DNA from: Nitrosomonas sp.
GTDB taxonomy: Bacteria > Pseudomonadota > Gammaproteobacteria > Burkholderiales > Nitrosomonadaceae
Length of the DNA: 64,000 nt
Assembly (NCBI GenBank): GCA_016721865.1
Contig: JADKHF010000009.1
Span: 1 to 64,000 of the forward strand
Direction: 5' to 3'
Below are positions 42,008 to 52,039 of the stretch, piece by piece. Numbering within the stretch: position 1 is the first letter of the stretch; the number at the start of each line of letters is the position of its first letter. A program made the position numbers and the translations under genes. Under the pieces are notes generated by a model. The model searched no databases. It worked only from the letters and a program-made list of their open reading frames with translations, and was not told the DNA's origin.

Positions 42008-42937
42008 GTGCGTAAACAATGGGTCGTCGCGACGGAGCCATTGCCATTGATGCGACAATGTGAACTAACCGGTGTGGCGCGTTTCACTGTCTATGCGCCC
42101 CCGCCTGGTTATGCAACCGGATCAGCAGGAACTGGTTTTACTGGCGCTAATTGACGCTGAATACACACGGCACCCGTTTTACGGCAGCCGCAAGATTGTG
42201 CAATATCTAAAAAATATAGGGCACATAATCAACCGCAAGCGTGTACAAAGATTGATGGGCATATTATGCCTTGCCGGTATGGCACCGGGGCCACACACCA
42301 GCCGACGACACCCGCGACACAAGGTTTATCCGTACTTGCTCAGAGGCGTGTCGATTGATCGCCCCAACCAAGTGTGGAGCACAGACATCACGTACATTCG
42401 CCTGCCGCGAGGGGTTTGTGTATCTGGTGGCGATCATTGACTGGTACTCACGTAAAGTGCTGTCATGGCGGCTATCGAATACACTGGATAGTCGATTCTG
42501 TGTGGATTGTTTAGAGCAGGCACTGCAGTTGCATGGCGTGCCTGACGTATTCAATACCGATCAAGGCAGTCAGTTCACCAGTGACGATTTCACCGGCGCA
42601 CTCAAAGCGCGTGGCATTGCCATCAGCATGGATGGGCGTGGCAGGGCATCGGACAAATACCTTTGTGGAACGGCTCTGGTGCAGCGTTAAGCACGAAGAC
42701 GTTTATCTGAAAGGGTATGCAACAATGACTGATTTAATGCTTGGTCTGACAGAATACTTTACGTTTTACAACACGAAAAGGATGCATCAGTCACTGGGAT
42801 ATAACACACCGGACAAGGTTTACCTGACAGCGAGCGGGGGCGGGGCAAAGATTATCGACAAATACAGCAAAACAGAAAAAATTTCATCAGAAATAGAAAC
42901 AAAAAATCGGGGCAGCGCCGTTCCGCTGCATGAATAG
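42008..42937 (+). pseudogene. IS3-family OrfB transposase, frameshifted
   Basis: The integrase core is recognisable in three frames: HPFYGSRKIVQYLKNIGHII and QVWSTDITYIRLPRG (first D), then AIIDWYSRKVLSWRLSNTLD and VFNTDQGSQFTSDDF (second D), then NTFVERLWCSVKHEDVYLKG (E). Frame changes near 42090, 42410 and 42655 split it. All three catalytic acids are encoded, so an error-free copy would be a complete transposase. Confidence 0.8.
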
Positions 42938-43142
42938 GGTGCCCTCTTAAATTCATTCTATTATTGTCTTGACTGCGGGGTCCACTTTATTAGCTTATAC
43001 AAAATCCCAACATTCACTGAATTGTTCTGATCGCTATTCTGCAAAACGATCGTATACAGGAAAATTATTGCTATAAAGTGCGAGAAATTACCATGGGACT
43101 GTAAGATAAATCGGTGATTCCCAGTGTGGCTGTGCAGATGCC

Positions 43143-43840
43143 TTGATATTGGACCTGCAAACGGATGGCTGGTGGATGGAAGTTACCTTGCCGATTCTGG
43201 AGAAGTGCGGTTGAAGTTAAGAAAACTGACCCGGTTTATCAGCCCGAAAGAAAGAGCGGATGCGTATGCCAATTTTGGCAGATACGCTGATTGCCGAAGA
43301 ATCTACTGAATATCAAGTGGTAAAGCGTGATCCCAATCAACAGAATTATCGCGACCGTGTGCAGCTTTTTGTTCGTGAGCATCAGAATCACGTCACGATC
43401 CGTCGGCTAAAAAATAAAGAACCGGTCACGCCAACCGACATTGCCCCACTGGAAATTATCCTGTTCGCACTGGATGGCCCGATTCCCCAAGATGAATACC
43501 AGAAAATTTATGGCAAGGAACCGCTGGGGAAACTGAGGTGCGCTCGATTGTCGGTCTGGATCGCAACGCGGCTAAAGCCGTGCTTGCCGAATTTTTAGCC
43601 CAATCCCCAGGTTAAATACGGATCAAATGGCGTTCTTGAACGGGATTGTCGAGTATCTGGTAAAGAATGGGGTCATGGAACCCAAAGTGATTTTTGCAGC
43701 ACCTTTTAACCACCAGCATGAATTGGGTGTTGCCGGTGTGTTTGGCGATGAATTAAGTGAACAGATTATTCAATGCATTCGTTTTGTTAATAAGAATGCG
43801 GGAATTGCTGCTACCAAAATGATGAACGGGTGTGGCTTTG
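43143..43840 (+). pseudogene. hsdR: Type I restriction HsdR, C-terminal fragment
   Basis: Only the end of the motor/nuclease subunit remains. The pieces LQTDGWWMEVTLPILE, then YRDRVQLFVREHQNHVTIRR, EPVTPTDIAPLEIILFALDG and NGIVEYLVKNGVMEPKVIF match the C-terminal domain of EcoEI-type HsdR, which contacts the methylase core. At least three frame changes are present (near 43205, 43285 and 43535). The helicase and nuclease domains are absent, so it cannot cut DNA. Confidence 0.75.
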
Positions 43841-44116
43841 CGTTATCCGCCTTGGAGAAACCGGCAAGTTTATGTTGATGGATATATTCAAGAGGCATGT
43901 AATTTGTTAGGAATGAGGCTGTGTAATGAAATTCCTTGCATTGTACGGATTAAAACCAGTGTATCCAAATCCATGAGTGCGATGTTTTACTTCGTAATAT
44001 AATCGGATGAAAGCTGGGCAGAACAATGGGCATCCTTGTATGGTACTCTTACGCGCCAACGCCTTATTGATTAATATTTAAATCCATACGCTACAAATAG
44101 AGTATACACAGCTAAC
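43841..44116. other. Decayed sequence, no clear gene
   Basis: A + strand run near 43870-44000 reads RQVYVDGYIQEACNLLGM and continues to MSAMFYFVI, with no family I recognise; it could be a further relic downstream of hsdR. Nothing else is seen before the PAS-GGDEF-EAL gene. Confidence 0.3.
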
Positions 44117-46929
44117 ATGACTGAAGCAGATCGAGTTTCTACAATTGGCTATCTTAGTCTCACGCAAAATGGTCAGATTTCGCAAATAAATCCAGTCGCT
44201 TGTCAGCTCCTGGGAATGGAACGTGGCGATCTGCTGCAGAGGGATTTCTCCTCGTTTGTGGTGCATGAAGATCAGGATCGCTGGATCCAGTGTTGTTTGT
44301 GCCCGGATAAACCCGGTGAGCAAGGAAATTTACAACTGCTATTGCAACGCTACAACGGCAATGCCTTTCGAGGCACAGTTGCAATGTATACATCAGAGAG
44401 ATGAAACGGGTGATCCGATTATTCGCATTTTTCGGATCGACATGATGCAGTCCAGGCAACCGGGAACTAGCCTTAATGTACCCAATAGCCGAGAGGATTA
44501 TTTATTTTCATTCTCTCCTGTAATTGTTTATACCTGTGAAGTCTTCTCTCCGTATACAGCGAAATACATCAGCGCTAACCTTACTAAGATTCTTGGTTAT
44601 ACAGCAGATGAATTTCTCACCACACCAAACTTCTGGTCCGATCATTTACATCCTGAAGATCGCGATCGAGCGTTTGCCAATTTTTCTCTTTTGTATTTCG
44701 CCGGTAGGCTGCTGCATGAGTACCGGTTTCAACACCAGGATGGCAGCTGGAAATGGGTTAGAGACGAGCTCTTTATGATCCCGGGAATGAGTGGCAATTC
44801 CATTGAAGTGATCGGTTATAGAAGTGACATAACTGAAAGCCGCGAAAAGGAAGTTGCGCTTTCTGAATCACGTAACTTGCTAAAAACTATCGTTGATACG
44901 GTGCCGGCAGGGATTTTCTGGAAAGATAAGGAATTGCATTATCTGGGTTGTAATCCTAACTTTGCCAGAGATGCTGGCGTGGAATCGCCTCAGGACATTA
45001 TCGGTAAGGTTGACTACGATTTAAGTTGGAGAAGGGAGCAAGCAGAGCTTTATCGTAACGAAGATCGGCAAGTGATCGACTCAGGCATTCCCAAACTTTA
45101 CTATGAAGAGTCACTGAATACCCCCGATGGAAAAACCATTTGGCTGCAAACTTCCAGAATTCCGTTGCGGAACACTTGCAATGAGGTTATTGGTGTGCTC
45201 GGTATCTATCAAGATATAACTGAACAAAAGCAATCAAACGATTCCATGCGTTTGGCGACAGCAATTTACCAATTTGGCAACGAAGCGATCATGGTTACGG
45301 ATGAGAATAACCTGATAATGGCAGTTAATCCTGCATTCACCCGTATAACGGGCTATGAATTAGCTGACGTGGTGGGCAAGAATCCGCGAATTTTCCAATC
45401 CGGGCGCCATAAAAATCTTTTACGAGAAAATGTGGCAGAAACTTCTTCAAGAAGATCATTGGCAAGGCGAGGTTTGGGATATGCATAAAAATGGCAACAT
45501 TCAAGCAAAATGGCTGAATATCAGTGTTATTCGTCAAGCAGATGAGCGCATATATTGCTATGTCTCGCAATTTTCCGATATTACGGAAAAGAAAAAACTG
45601 GATGAGCTGTACTTGGCTCAAGCTAATTACGATGAACTTACCCGTTTGCCCAATCGAAATTTATTCAAGTATCAGTTGAATAAGGAAATCAGAAAATCAC
45701 GTCGCAACAATTCCCTGCTGTCATTACTATTTCTCGACTTGGATCATTTCAAGGATATCAATGATACGCTTGGTCATGCTATCGGGGATAAGCTACTCAA
45801 GGAAGTTTCCCTGCGTATTACAAAATGTGTGCGTGAAACCGATACCGTGGCACGTCTGGGCGGAGATGAATTTGCTGTGATATTACCGGATGTTATCAGA
45901 TCACGCATTGAGATGATCGCTCAGAATATTATTCATGTACTCAATGAACCATTTATTCTTGATCAAAATCAGGTCGAACAGTACATTTCAACCAGTATCG
46001 GTATCGTTCTTTACCCGCAGGATGGAATTGACATAGAAAGTTTAATGAAGCACGCGGATCAGGCAATGTATAAGGCAAAAATGGAAGGGCGCGGCCGTTT
46101 TTGCTATTTCACACGCTCAATGCAATATGAAGCCTTTGAAAAAATGATACTGACACATCATCTCAGGAGTGCGTTGGCGAATAATGAACTGCAAGTCTGC
46201 TACCAACCGATTCTGGATTTATGCTGCAAACGCATTATCAAAGCTGAAGCCTTATTACGCTGGAAACACCCGGAACGCGGCATGGTTGAACCTTCAATCT
46301 TTATTCCGCTTGCGGAGGAAAGCGGTTTAATTCAGGAAATTGGCGAATGGGTGTTTCAGCAAGTTTGTTTTGACATTAAACAGTGGCAGAACGTATTTGG
46401 TTATGTCATTCAAGTGAGTGTCAATGTGTCGCCCATTCAGTTCAAGTATTTCAGTGATCACTCCTGGTCTGCAAGTCTTGCTCAGTTAGGTTTGCCTGGA
46501 AATAGTATCAATGTAGAAATTACCGAAGGGTTGTTGTTAAAAGATGCGAGTAATGTAAAGGATCGATTGCTGGAATACCGTAATGCAGGGATAGAAGTTT
46601 CTATTGATGACTTTGGCACTGGTTTTTCCTCACTTTCCTATCTCAAGAAATTTGACATCGATTATCTTAAGATAGATCGTTCTTTCATTAGCAATCTGAT
46701 TAACAATGAAACTGATCGTGCGCTGGTTGAGGCCATTATTGTGATGGCGCACAAATTGGATATTAATACGATCGCTGAGGGTGTTGAAACGATGGAACAG
46801 CAAGATATGCTGATTCAATTTGGTTGTGACTATGCGCAAGGTTTTTATTATTCAGAGGCTATTTCAGTAAAAGAGTTTGAGAAATTACTTGTTGATCAAC
46901 AAAGCCTGGATAATGAAACACCAGGGTAA
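44117..46929 (+). pseudogene. PAS-PAS-PAS-GGDEF-EAL signalling protein, two frameshifts
   Basis: A ~940-codon cyclic di-GMP enzyme with several PAS domains: the first at the N-terminus (LTQNGQISQINPVACQLLGM), a PAS_3-type one (ISANLTKILGYTADEFLTTP), and two further ones (IVDTVPAGIFWKDKELHYLG; NEAIMVTDENNLIMAVNPAF). They precede a GGDEF domain with the intact motif ARLGGDEFAVI and an EAL domain with AEALLRW and DDFGTGFSSLSYL, all catalytic-type residues kept. It could both make and break c-di-GMP. No membrane segment is seen, so it is a cytosolic sensor. Frame changes lie near 44366 (one extra C) and 45416; both are probably sequence errors. Confidence 0.88.
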
Positions 46930-47039
46930 GGCCGATCAGAAACTATGATACGCTGTTAAATAATAACACCCCTCGTTTCTCAATATTCATGTGTATCTTT
47001 TCGCAAGGAATCGTGTCACTTTTATAGGTTTTCTGAAGT

Positions 47040-47312
47040 ATGGATTACAAAATATTATTAACGGTTTTTGCCACTGTATTTATTGCTGAGCTGGGAGATA
47101 AAACGCAACTGGCAACAATGCTGTTTGCCGCCGACAAGGAAGTCAGCAAGTTAACGATATTTTTCGGTGCGTCCTTGGCATTGATTGCAACTTCGGCTAT
47201 CGGTGTTCTGGCGGGCAGCACTATTTCCGGCTACATCAGCGAAAAACAGCTGCACTATCTTGCGGGCGCGGGATTTATCATTATCGGCGCATGGACGTTG
47301 ATAAAAGCCTGA
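47040..47312 (+). CDS. GDT1/TMEM165 family (UPF0016) half-size transporter
   Basis: A 90-residue membrane protein with one UPF0016 repeat. The cation-binding motif ExGDKT occurs as IAELGDKTQLAT near residue 16. Three hydrophobic segments follow the one-repeat topology. Full-length members have two repeats and move Mn2+ or Ca2+ across membranes; half-size members presumably work as dimers. Neighbours include a two-component system, a His-rich exported protein and SmbP, which fits a metal-handling block, but the substrate is not known. ATG 47040. Confidence 0.85.
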   Translation: MDYKILLTVFATVFIAELGDKTQLATMLFAADKEVSKLTIFFGASLALIATSAIGVLAGSTISGYISEKQLHYLAGAGFIIIGAWTLIKA

Positions 47313-47329
47313 GAAAAATCAAGTGTTGC

Positions 47330-48663
47330 TCATTTCTTCATGCGCAGGGTAACACAGAGACCACCGGTTCGATTATTTTCAACCGCCAGTTCCCCACCGT
47401 AAACCTGAATAATATCGCGCACAATGGCCAGGCCAATGCCGTGGCCGGGAGTGGATTGGTCGGCGCGTACACCGCGTTCGAGAATTCTGGCGATTTCATG
47501 TGCCTGGATGCCAGGGCCGTCGTCCTTGACCTGAATGACCACCTGGTTTTCCTGATAGCTGGCGGATAAATGGATGCTGCGACGGCACCATTTAAAAGCG
47601 TTGTCGACCAGATTTCCCAGCAATTCCATTAAATCGCCTTCATCGATCCGCAGGCTGATAGCATCGCCGATTTCGATGGTTACTTCCGGATGCTTGTTGC
47701 GATAAGCTTTTGCAACGGTAGTAACAATTCTGTCGATTATTGGTCGCAAGGTGATCAGACCCATACCTGGGGAGCTGCCGGCGGTTGCGGCGCGGCGCAA
47801 CTGATACTGGATGATGTTATCCATGCGGTCAATTTGTTCGTGAATGGTTTTGCGCCGGATTTGTTCGTCTTCTTCGCCATTGACCGCACCTTGGAGAACG
47901 GCGAGTGGTGTTTTGAGACTGTGCGCCAGATCTGCCAGACCGTTACGGTAGCGTTTCTGCTGCTTGTGTTCATGGTTGATCAAAGAATTGATGCTGTCGG
48001 TTAACAGCTTTAATTCACTGGGATAATTACCTTTCAGGTTTTCCTGCTGACCGGATTCGATCGCGGTAAGCTCTGTAGAAACTTTGCGCATCGGTTGTAA
48101 ACCCCAGCGTAATACCAGCATTTGTGTGACTAATAACAATACAGCCATCACACTGAGCCATCCCCACAGGTCTTCGCGATAACGTTCTATTTGCGCTTCA
48201 AACAGTACGGTGTCAATGATGACATTGAAAGTCAGCGGATAGCTGCCGGATTGTGTCGCCCATGCGACGCCGTAGCTGTATATAAAATGGGGTTCGCCGT
48301 CGATCATGATTTGCGCAAATTCTTTTTTTCCTTTTCCAAGCAAGGGTACTTCAGGGATCGGTTTGTTGAGGGAGGAAGTGGATCTCCAGGCAATGGTGTT
48401 GGTATGGTCAATAACGAATGCATAAGCGCCCGAATTCAGATGGCCAATTCTGCATCAAGCAGGTTCGTCGGGATATCCAGAGCGCCAGAATCATCGACAT
48501 CCGCATCGCCCATTAGCATCAGCAGTTTCGTGAGTAAGCGATCTTGCACCCCTAAACCTGCGCTGTCATAAAATGCACGATCCAATGCCAACGCAATTCC
48601 GACGATAAAAATCAGTAAAACCAGGGTTGCACTGAGCAAAACGCGCTGATTTAAAGACATCAT
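47330..48663 (-). pseudogene. Sensor histidine kinase (PhoQ/QseC-like), one frameshift
   Basis: Membrane kinase partner of the response regulator upstream. Two membrane segments (LSATLVLLIFIVGIALAL; LSVMAVLLLVTQMLVL) flank a periplasmic sensor region with WNSGAYAFVIDHTNTI-like text, followed by HAMP-like linker, H-box DLAHSLKTPLAVL, N-box ELLGNLVDNAFKW and the G-boxes DDGPGI and GHGIGLAIV. The DLAHSLKTPL H-box is typical of PhoQ-type kinases. One G seems missing near 48446 (ATCTGG), which breaks the frame in the sensor region. The start codon overlaps the regulator stop (ATGA), so they are coupled. Confidence 0.9.
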
Positions 48664-49346
48664 GACGATTTGTTGCACGCGAGGGTAAAGCGATAGCCGC
48701 GTCCACGCATGGTTTCTATCGGATTCAGTGTGCCGTTGGGATCCAGTTTGCGGCGCAAGCGGCCGATCATGACTTCGAGTACATTGCTGTCACGGTCTTC
48801 ATCGTGCGGATAAAGATAATCGGCCAATGTATGTTTGGAAATAACTGCCCCGTGATGGCGTATTAATTCTTCCAGTAAACGGTATTCGAAGGATGTCAGC
48901 TCAATGGCTTCGTCGTTGACAGTAACTGATTGGGATGCGACATCCATAGCGATTGGGCCACATTTTAATAATGTCTGCGGTATCCCGGTCGCGCGGCGCA
49001 GCAGCGCTTTGACTCTGGCTTGCAGTTCTTCCATCTGAAACGGTTTGGTGAGGTAATCATCTGCACCCATTTCCAGGCCTTGAACTTTATCCTGCCAACT
49101 GCTTCTGGCAGTTAGGATCAGAATGGGTAGCAGGCTGCCTTGTTCGCGTAAGGCTTTAATAATTTCCAATCCCGATTTGCCGGGTAATCCGATATCAATG
49201 ATGGCAGCATCCAGCGGATATTCATTGGCAAAAAACAACCCTTCTTCGCCATCACTGCAGGTGTCAACCATATAACCAATGGATTCCAGCTGCTGGCGAA
49301 TCTGAGTTTGTAATTTGATTTCATCTTCGATGACTAGGATGCGCAT
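48660..49346 (-). CDS. OmpR/PhoP-family response regulator
   Basis: The 228-residue regulator has a receiver domain (MRILVIEDEIKLQTQIRQQL; phospho-acceptor in AAIIDIGLPGKSGLEII; GADDYLTKPF) and a C-terminal winged helix (ELTSFEYRLLEELIRHHGAV; RDSNVLEVMIGRLRRKLDPN). It is most like PhoP/QseB-type regulators that respond to divalent cations or envelope stress. It is directly upstream of its kinase and downstream of the PepSY protein gene on the same strand. Confidence 0.93.
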   Translation of the reverse strand: MRILVIEDEIKLQTQIRQQLESIGYMVDTCSDGEEGLFFANEYPLDAAIIDIGLPGKSGLEIIKALREQGSLLPILILTARSSWQDKVQGLEMGADDYLTKPFQMEELQARVKALLRRATGIPQTLLKCGPIAMDVASQSVTVNDEAIELTSFEYRLLEELIRHHGAVISKHTLADYLYPHDEDRDSNVLEVMIGRLRRKLDPNGTLNPIETMRGRGYRFTLACNKSS

Positions 49347-49383
49347 TTCATTATTTTTGAAATTTAATGGAAAAATATCTGAA

Positions 49384-49677
49384 TTAGTGGGTAGATATTA
49401 CCGATCCATCCGTCGCGTTGATCAGGATAGTGTGTACGGTGCCTTGATTACTGAGTATTTTAATACGATAGGTGTTTTCAGTATGATTGATTGCGAGCAC
49501 GCGACCTTTAAAATACTGTTGTGCAATCGTAATCGCTTTTTGTTCAGTGATGCCAGTGAGCGGGGTGCTGCTGGTGCGATAATAGTCTGCAGTACTGGTT
49601 TGCCACCCGGCTATTGCTTGAGTGATTGGGCCAGTCATTAACATCGCGATCACTAAAATTCCCTGCCATCTATTCAT
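49384..49677 (-). CDS. Exported PepSY-domain protein
   Basis: The 97-residue protein has a signal peptide (residues 1-23, ending AIAG) and a single PepSY domain (ITEQKAITIAQQYFKGRVLA; YRIKILSNQGTVHTILINAT; DGSVISTH end). Small PepSY proteins are periplasmic and frequently encoded with PhoP/PhoQ- or QseBC-like pairs, where they may tune the kinase. Here the order PepSY-regulator-kinase on one strand follows that pattern. The start is ATG 49677. Confidence 0.85.
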   Translation of the reverse strand: MNRWQGILVIAMLMTGPITQAIAGWQTSTADYYRTSSTPLTGITEQKAITIAQQYFKGRVLAINHTENTYRIKILSNQGTVHTILINATDGSVISTH

Positions 49678-49756
49678 AGCTCAACAGTCCTGCGTACTGG
49701 GTAGAAGGCAAGCAGGCACTAGGTGCGGTTGAAGTACCTGTTACCAGTTTTTCGTT

Positions 49757-50077
49757 TCAGAAGCGTAACATAAAGCTCGCATTTCCGGTATTAATACCCA
49801 TCATCATATGGGGAGGGGGGGCATAAACCGGTGCTGGATAGTAGTTGTAATTATAGTTATAACGTGGCTGTGGATAGTAGGGCTGGTTATAACCACGGGG
49901 CTGACTATAAATATAAGTGTAGCCATTAGAATGGTTGTGATGCTTATGGTGGTGATGACCATGGTTATGGCGGCCATGATGACCTCTACCTGCTTGCGCC
50001 AAAGTGGGTGCTGCTAATGTAAAAGCTAATAACACCATGATCAAAAGGCTGGGCAACATTGTTTTTTGGGTTTTCAT
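49757..50077 (-). CDS. Exported His- and Tyr-rich protein
   Basis: I do not recognise a family. A clear signal peptide (MKTQKTMLPSLLIMVLLAFT, cleavage after LAQA) is followed by a histidine cluster of about 25 residues (GRGHHGRHNHGHHHHKHHNH) and then a Tyr/Pro/Asn-rich low-complexity part (residues 53-90). The histidine cluster suggests binding of Ni, Cu or Zn in the periplasm. The tail GNASFMLRF ends with an aromatic residue as in outer-membrane proteins, but the protein is too short for a barrel. GAAAGGAGACAC precedes the ATG. It is next to a two-component system and divergent to smbP. Confidence 0.65.
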   Translation of the reverse strand: MKTQKTMLPSLLIMVLLAFTLAAPTLAQAGRGHHGRHNHGHHHHKHHNHSNGYTYIYSQPRGYNQPYYPQPRYNYNYNYYPAPVYAPPPHMMMGINTGNASFMLRF

Positions 50078-50459
50078 TTTGTGTCTCCTTTCAGTTAATC
50101 GACTCAGGGTTTATTCCTGTTGGCGCTAATTTACGCAGAAAGATATGAATGGAAACTGAATAAAGGAACGCTGCTGGGATGTTGCGATAGAGCACGAATT
50201 AGGAAATCTGGAGAGCAGGTGTGTTTTAAACTCCGTGATGAAGGAAGATTGCGAAGATTGAGACAGCAGTTGATGCACATCAAACCAGTAGGTACATTAG
50301 TATGTAAAAAAATAGATTTGGGTATATACTGAAAATGTGCAGGTAGACTTTCAGGAAGTGTCTGGCGGGTTGTTTTTCCTGGAAGTTATAGCCTGTCCAC
50401 TGGGGATATCCCGGAAGTTTCATATTATTAACATGTTGTTAAAGAAAGGAGTCATTATC
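50078..50459. other. Divergent intergenic region, His-rich gene and smbP
   Basis: The 382-base region separates the minus-strand His-rich gene from smbP. A possible 70-codon frame at 50120-50332 has no family resemblance and I do not call it. The region must hold the two divergent promoters; I see no clear repeat or operator. Confidence 0.4.
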
Positions 50460-50804
50460 ATGCGAGCTATATCAACAACGATTGCAGCAGGAACATTGGT
50501 CTTTTTCATGTGTACCCAGGTTTGGGCAGCTGATGCAGGGCATACTTCAGAAGCGATGGAGCATGCAGGCAAAGCCCAAGCGCATGGAGAAATGGGGCAT
50601 GCTAAGGAATCACTTGAACATGCAAAAGATAGTCTGGCGCATGCCAAGGCAGCAAGAGATGACCATGCAGCATCCCATAAGCATATGGATGAAGCTATCA
50701 AGCACTTGGACGAAGCAATCAAACATGCTGAAATGGGACATGGAGCTGAATCTGCCAAGCATAGTGAGGAAGCCATGAAACATATGCGTGAATCCGGTCA
50801 TTGA
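50460..50804 (+). CDS. smbP: Small metal-binding protein SmbP-like
   Basis: The 114-residue product has a signal peptide (residues 1-22, ending QVWA) and a mature part made of heptad-like repeats rich in His, Glu, Ala and Lys (EAMEHAGKAQAHGEMGHAKE, EAIKHLDEAIKHAEMGHGAE). This fits SmbP, a periplasmic four-helix-bundle protein described from Nitrosomonas europaea that binds Cu(II) and other divalent metals. No cysteine remains in the mature form. ATG 50460 follows AAAGAAAGGAGTC. Its neighbours are a His-rich exported protein and a two-component system, in line with metal buffering. Confidence 0.85.
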   Translation: MRAISTTIAAGTLVFFMCTQVWAADAGHTSEAMEHAGKAQAHGEMGHAKESLEHAKDSLAHAKAARDDHAASHKHMDEAIKHLDEAIKHAEMGHGAESAKHSEEAMKHMRESGH

Positions 50805-50819
50805 TTGTTTAAAGCAGTA

Positions 50820-50842
50820 ATACCCCGGCCTCGCTGGGGTAT
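50820..50842. terminator. Hairpin between smbP and hemH
   Basis: ATACCCC (50820-50826) pairs with GGGGTAT (50836-50842) and GTTTGTCT follows. It lies between the convergent smbP and hemH stops and would serve as their shared end. Confidence 0.6.
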
Positions 50843-50848
50843 GTTTGT

Positions 50849-51934
50849 CTAATCTTTCGCACCCATTTCTAATGCCAGTTTTCTGGATAATTGCGCTGCT
50901 TCTTCGGTAACTGCCATCTCCAGCCATCCCTGTAGATGCGTGCAGGTAATATCGGACAGAGCCTGAATCCAGTCGCTGCGTTCATTGAGGCAGGGAATGT
51001 AATGAAATTCCTTGCCACCCGCCTGTATAAAAGTGTTTTTCGCTTCTATGGCGACTTCTTCCAGCGTTTCCAGGCAATCGGATACAAAACCGGGGCATAT
51101 CACGTCTACACGCTGCATCTGTTCTTTACCCAGTTGCATTAAAGTGGCCGCAGTATAAGGGGTCAGCCATTTAGCTTTGCCAAAGCGTGATTGGAAACAA
51201 ACTGAATATTGGTTTGACTCTAAGGCTAATGCTTCAGCCAGTAATCGCCCCGTCTTTTGACATGTGCAGTGGTAGGGGTCGCCTTTGTCCAGGCTTGCAC
51301 GCGGCGTGCCGTGGAAGCTGATAATCAGTTTGTCAGGTCGGCCATGTGCATCCCAGTAATCCCGTACATTTTGCGCCAGTGCAGCAATATAGCCAGGATG
51401 ATCATGGTATTGTTTAACGGTACGGATGGAGGGCAAATTACGCATCCGGTTTAATACCGAAAAAACATTATCCATTGCAGCAGCAGTGCTGCTGGCGGCA
51501 TATTGCGGAAAGAGCGGAATGATCAGAATGCGTTCGCAGCCCTGTTCCTGCATTCTTGCCATAACCGTTGCAACAGAAGGCTGGCCTATATTCATCGCGT
51601 ATTCAACAATGGGCGGGTTCTGCAATCGTGTTTGTAATGCTTCCCGTAATAATTTTGTTTGCCGTTCCGTATGAACCTTGAGCGGAGATCCTTCCGGCAT
51701 CCATATTTTTGCATATTTTTCAGCCGATGCTTTGGGCCTGAAAGGCAGTATAAAACCATGCAGAATGGGCCACCAGATCAGTTTGGGTATTTCAATCACC
51801 CGAGGATTACTCAGGAATTCTTTAAGATAAGGACGCAGTGCCTGGGCAGTTGGTGCATCAGGTGTTCCCAAATTAATTAGTAACACGCCGGTTCGATTCG
51901 GTGAACCGTGATGATAGATGGGTCTAGAGGTCAT
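50849..51934 (-). CDS. hemH: Ferrochelatase
   Basis: Inserts Fe2+ into protoporphyrin IX, the last step of haem synthesis; peripheral on the inner face of the cytoplasmic membrane. The 361-residue product contains TGVLLINLGTPDAPT near the N-terminus, the KLIISFHGTPRASLDKGDPY block with the conserved metal-handling histidine, TCQKTGRLLAEAL, SRFGKAKWLTPYT and VICPGFVSDCLETLEE with the catalytic-pocket glutamate region. Length is typical and the frame intact. Demand for haem is high in ammonia oxidisers with many cytochromes c, so its presence fits. Confidence 0.95.
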   Translation of the reverse strand: MTSRPIYHHGSPNRTGVLLINLGTPDAPTAQALRPYLKEFLSNPRVIEIPKLIWWPILHGFILPFRPKASAEKYAKIWMPEGSPLKVHTERQTKLLREALQTRLQNPPIVEYAMNIGQPSVATVMARMQEQGCERILIIPLFPQYAASSTAAAMDNVFSVLNRMRNLPSIRTVKQYHDHPGYIAALAQNVRDYWDAHGRPDKLIISFHGTPRASLDKGDPYHCTCQKTGRLLAEALALESNQYSVCFQSRFGKAKWLTPYTAATLMQLGKEQMQRVDVICPGFVSDCLETLEEVAIEAKNTFIQAGGKEFHYIPCLNERSDWIQALSDITCTHLQGWLEMAVTEEAAQLSRKLALEMGAKD

Positions 51935-52039
51935 GGGTATAAGGATAAGAGTCTAGTCTGTTTAAGATAATAAATTGCTGTGCAGCAACAGATGTTTCAA
52001 TAATACACTGCGTCGAGTGTATCACTAAAACCTATTGGA

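Larger units (their letters stand above)
41655..42984 (+). mobile_element. IS3-family element inserted in hsdM
   Basis: Ends TGGACCCTCC...CAGGACAGTA at 41655 and the complement of TTGTCTTGACTGCGGGGTCCA ending at 42984 are imperfect inverted repeats. Inside are orfA and orfB on the + strand. No short direct repeat is obvious at the flanks, and the sequence beyond the right end is not hsdM, so insertion was followed by an adjacent deletion. Confidence 0.85.

Noticed and set aside
47330..47569. A + strand frame overlapping the histidine kinase
   Set aside because: It is antisense to the well-conserved ATPase domain and has no family resemblance.
50120..50332. A 70-codon frame between the His-rich gene and smbP
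   Set aside because: No ribosome site, no family resemblance, and it lies in a spacer that must hold two promoters.
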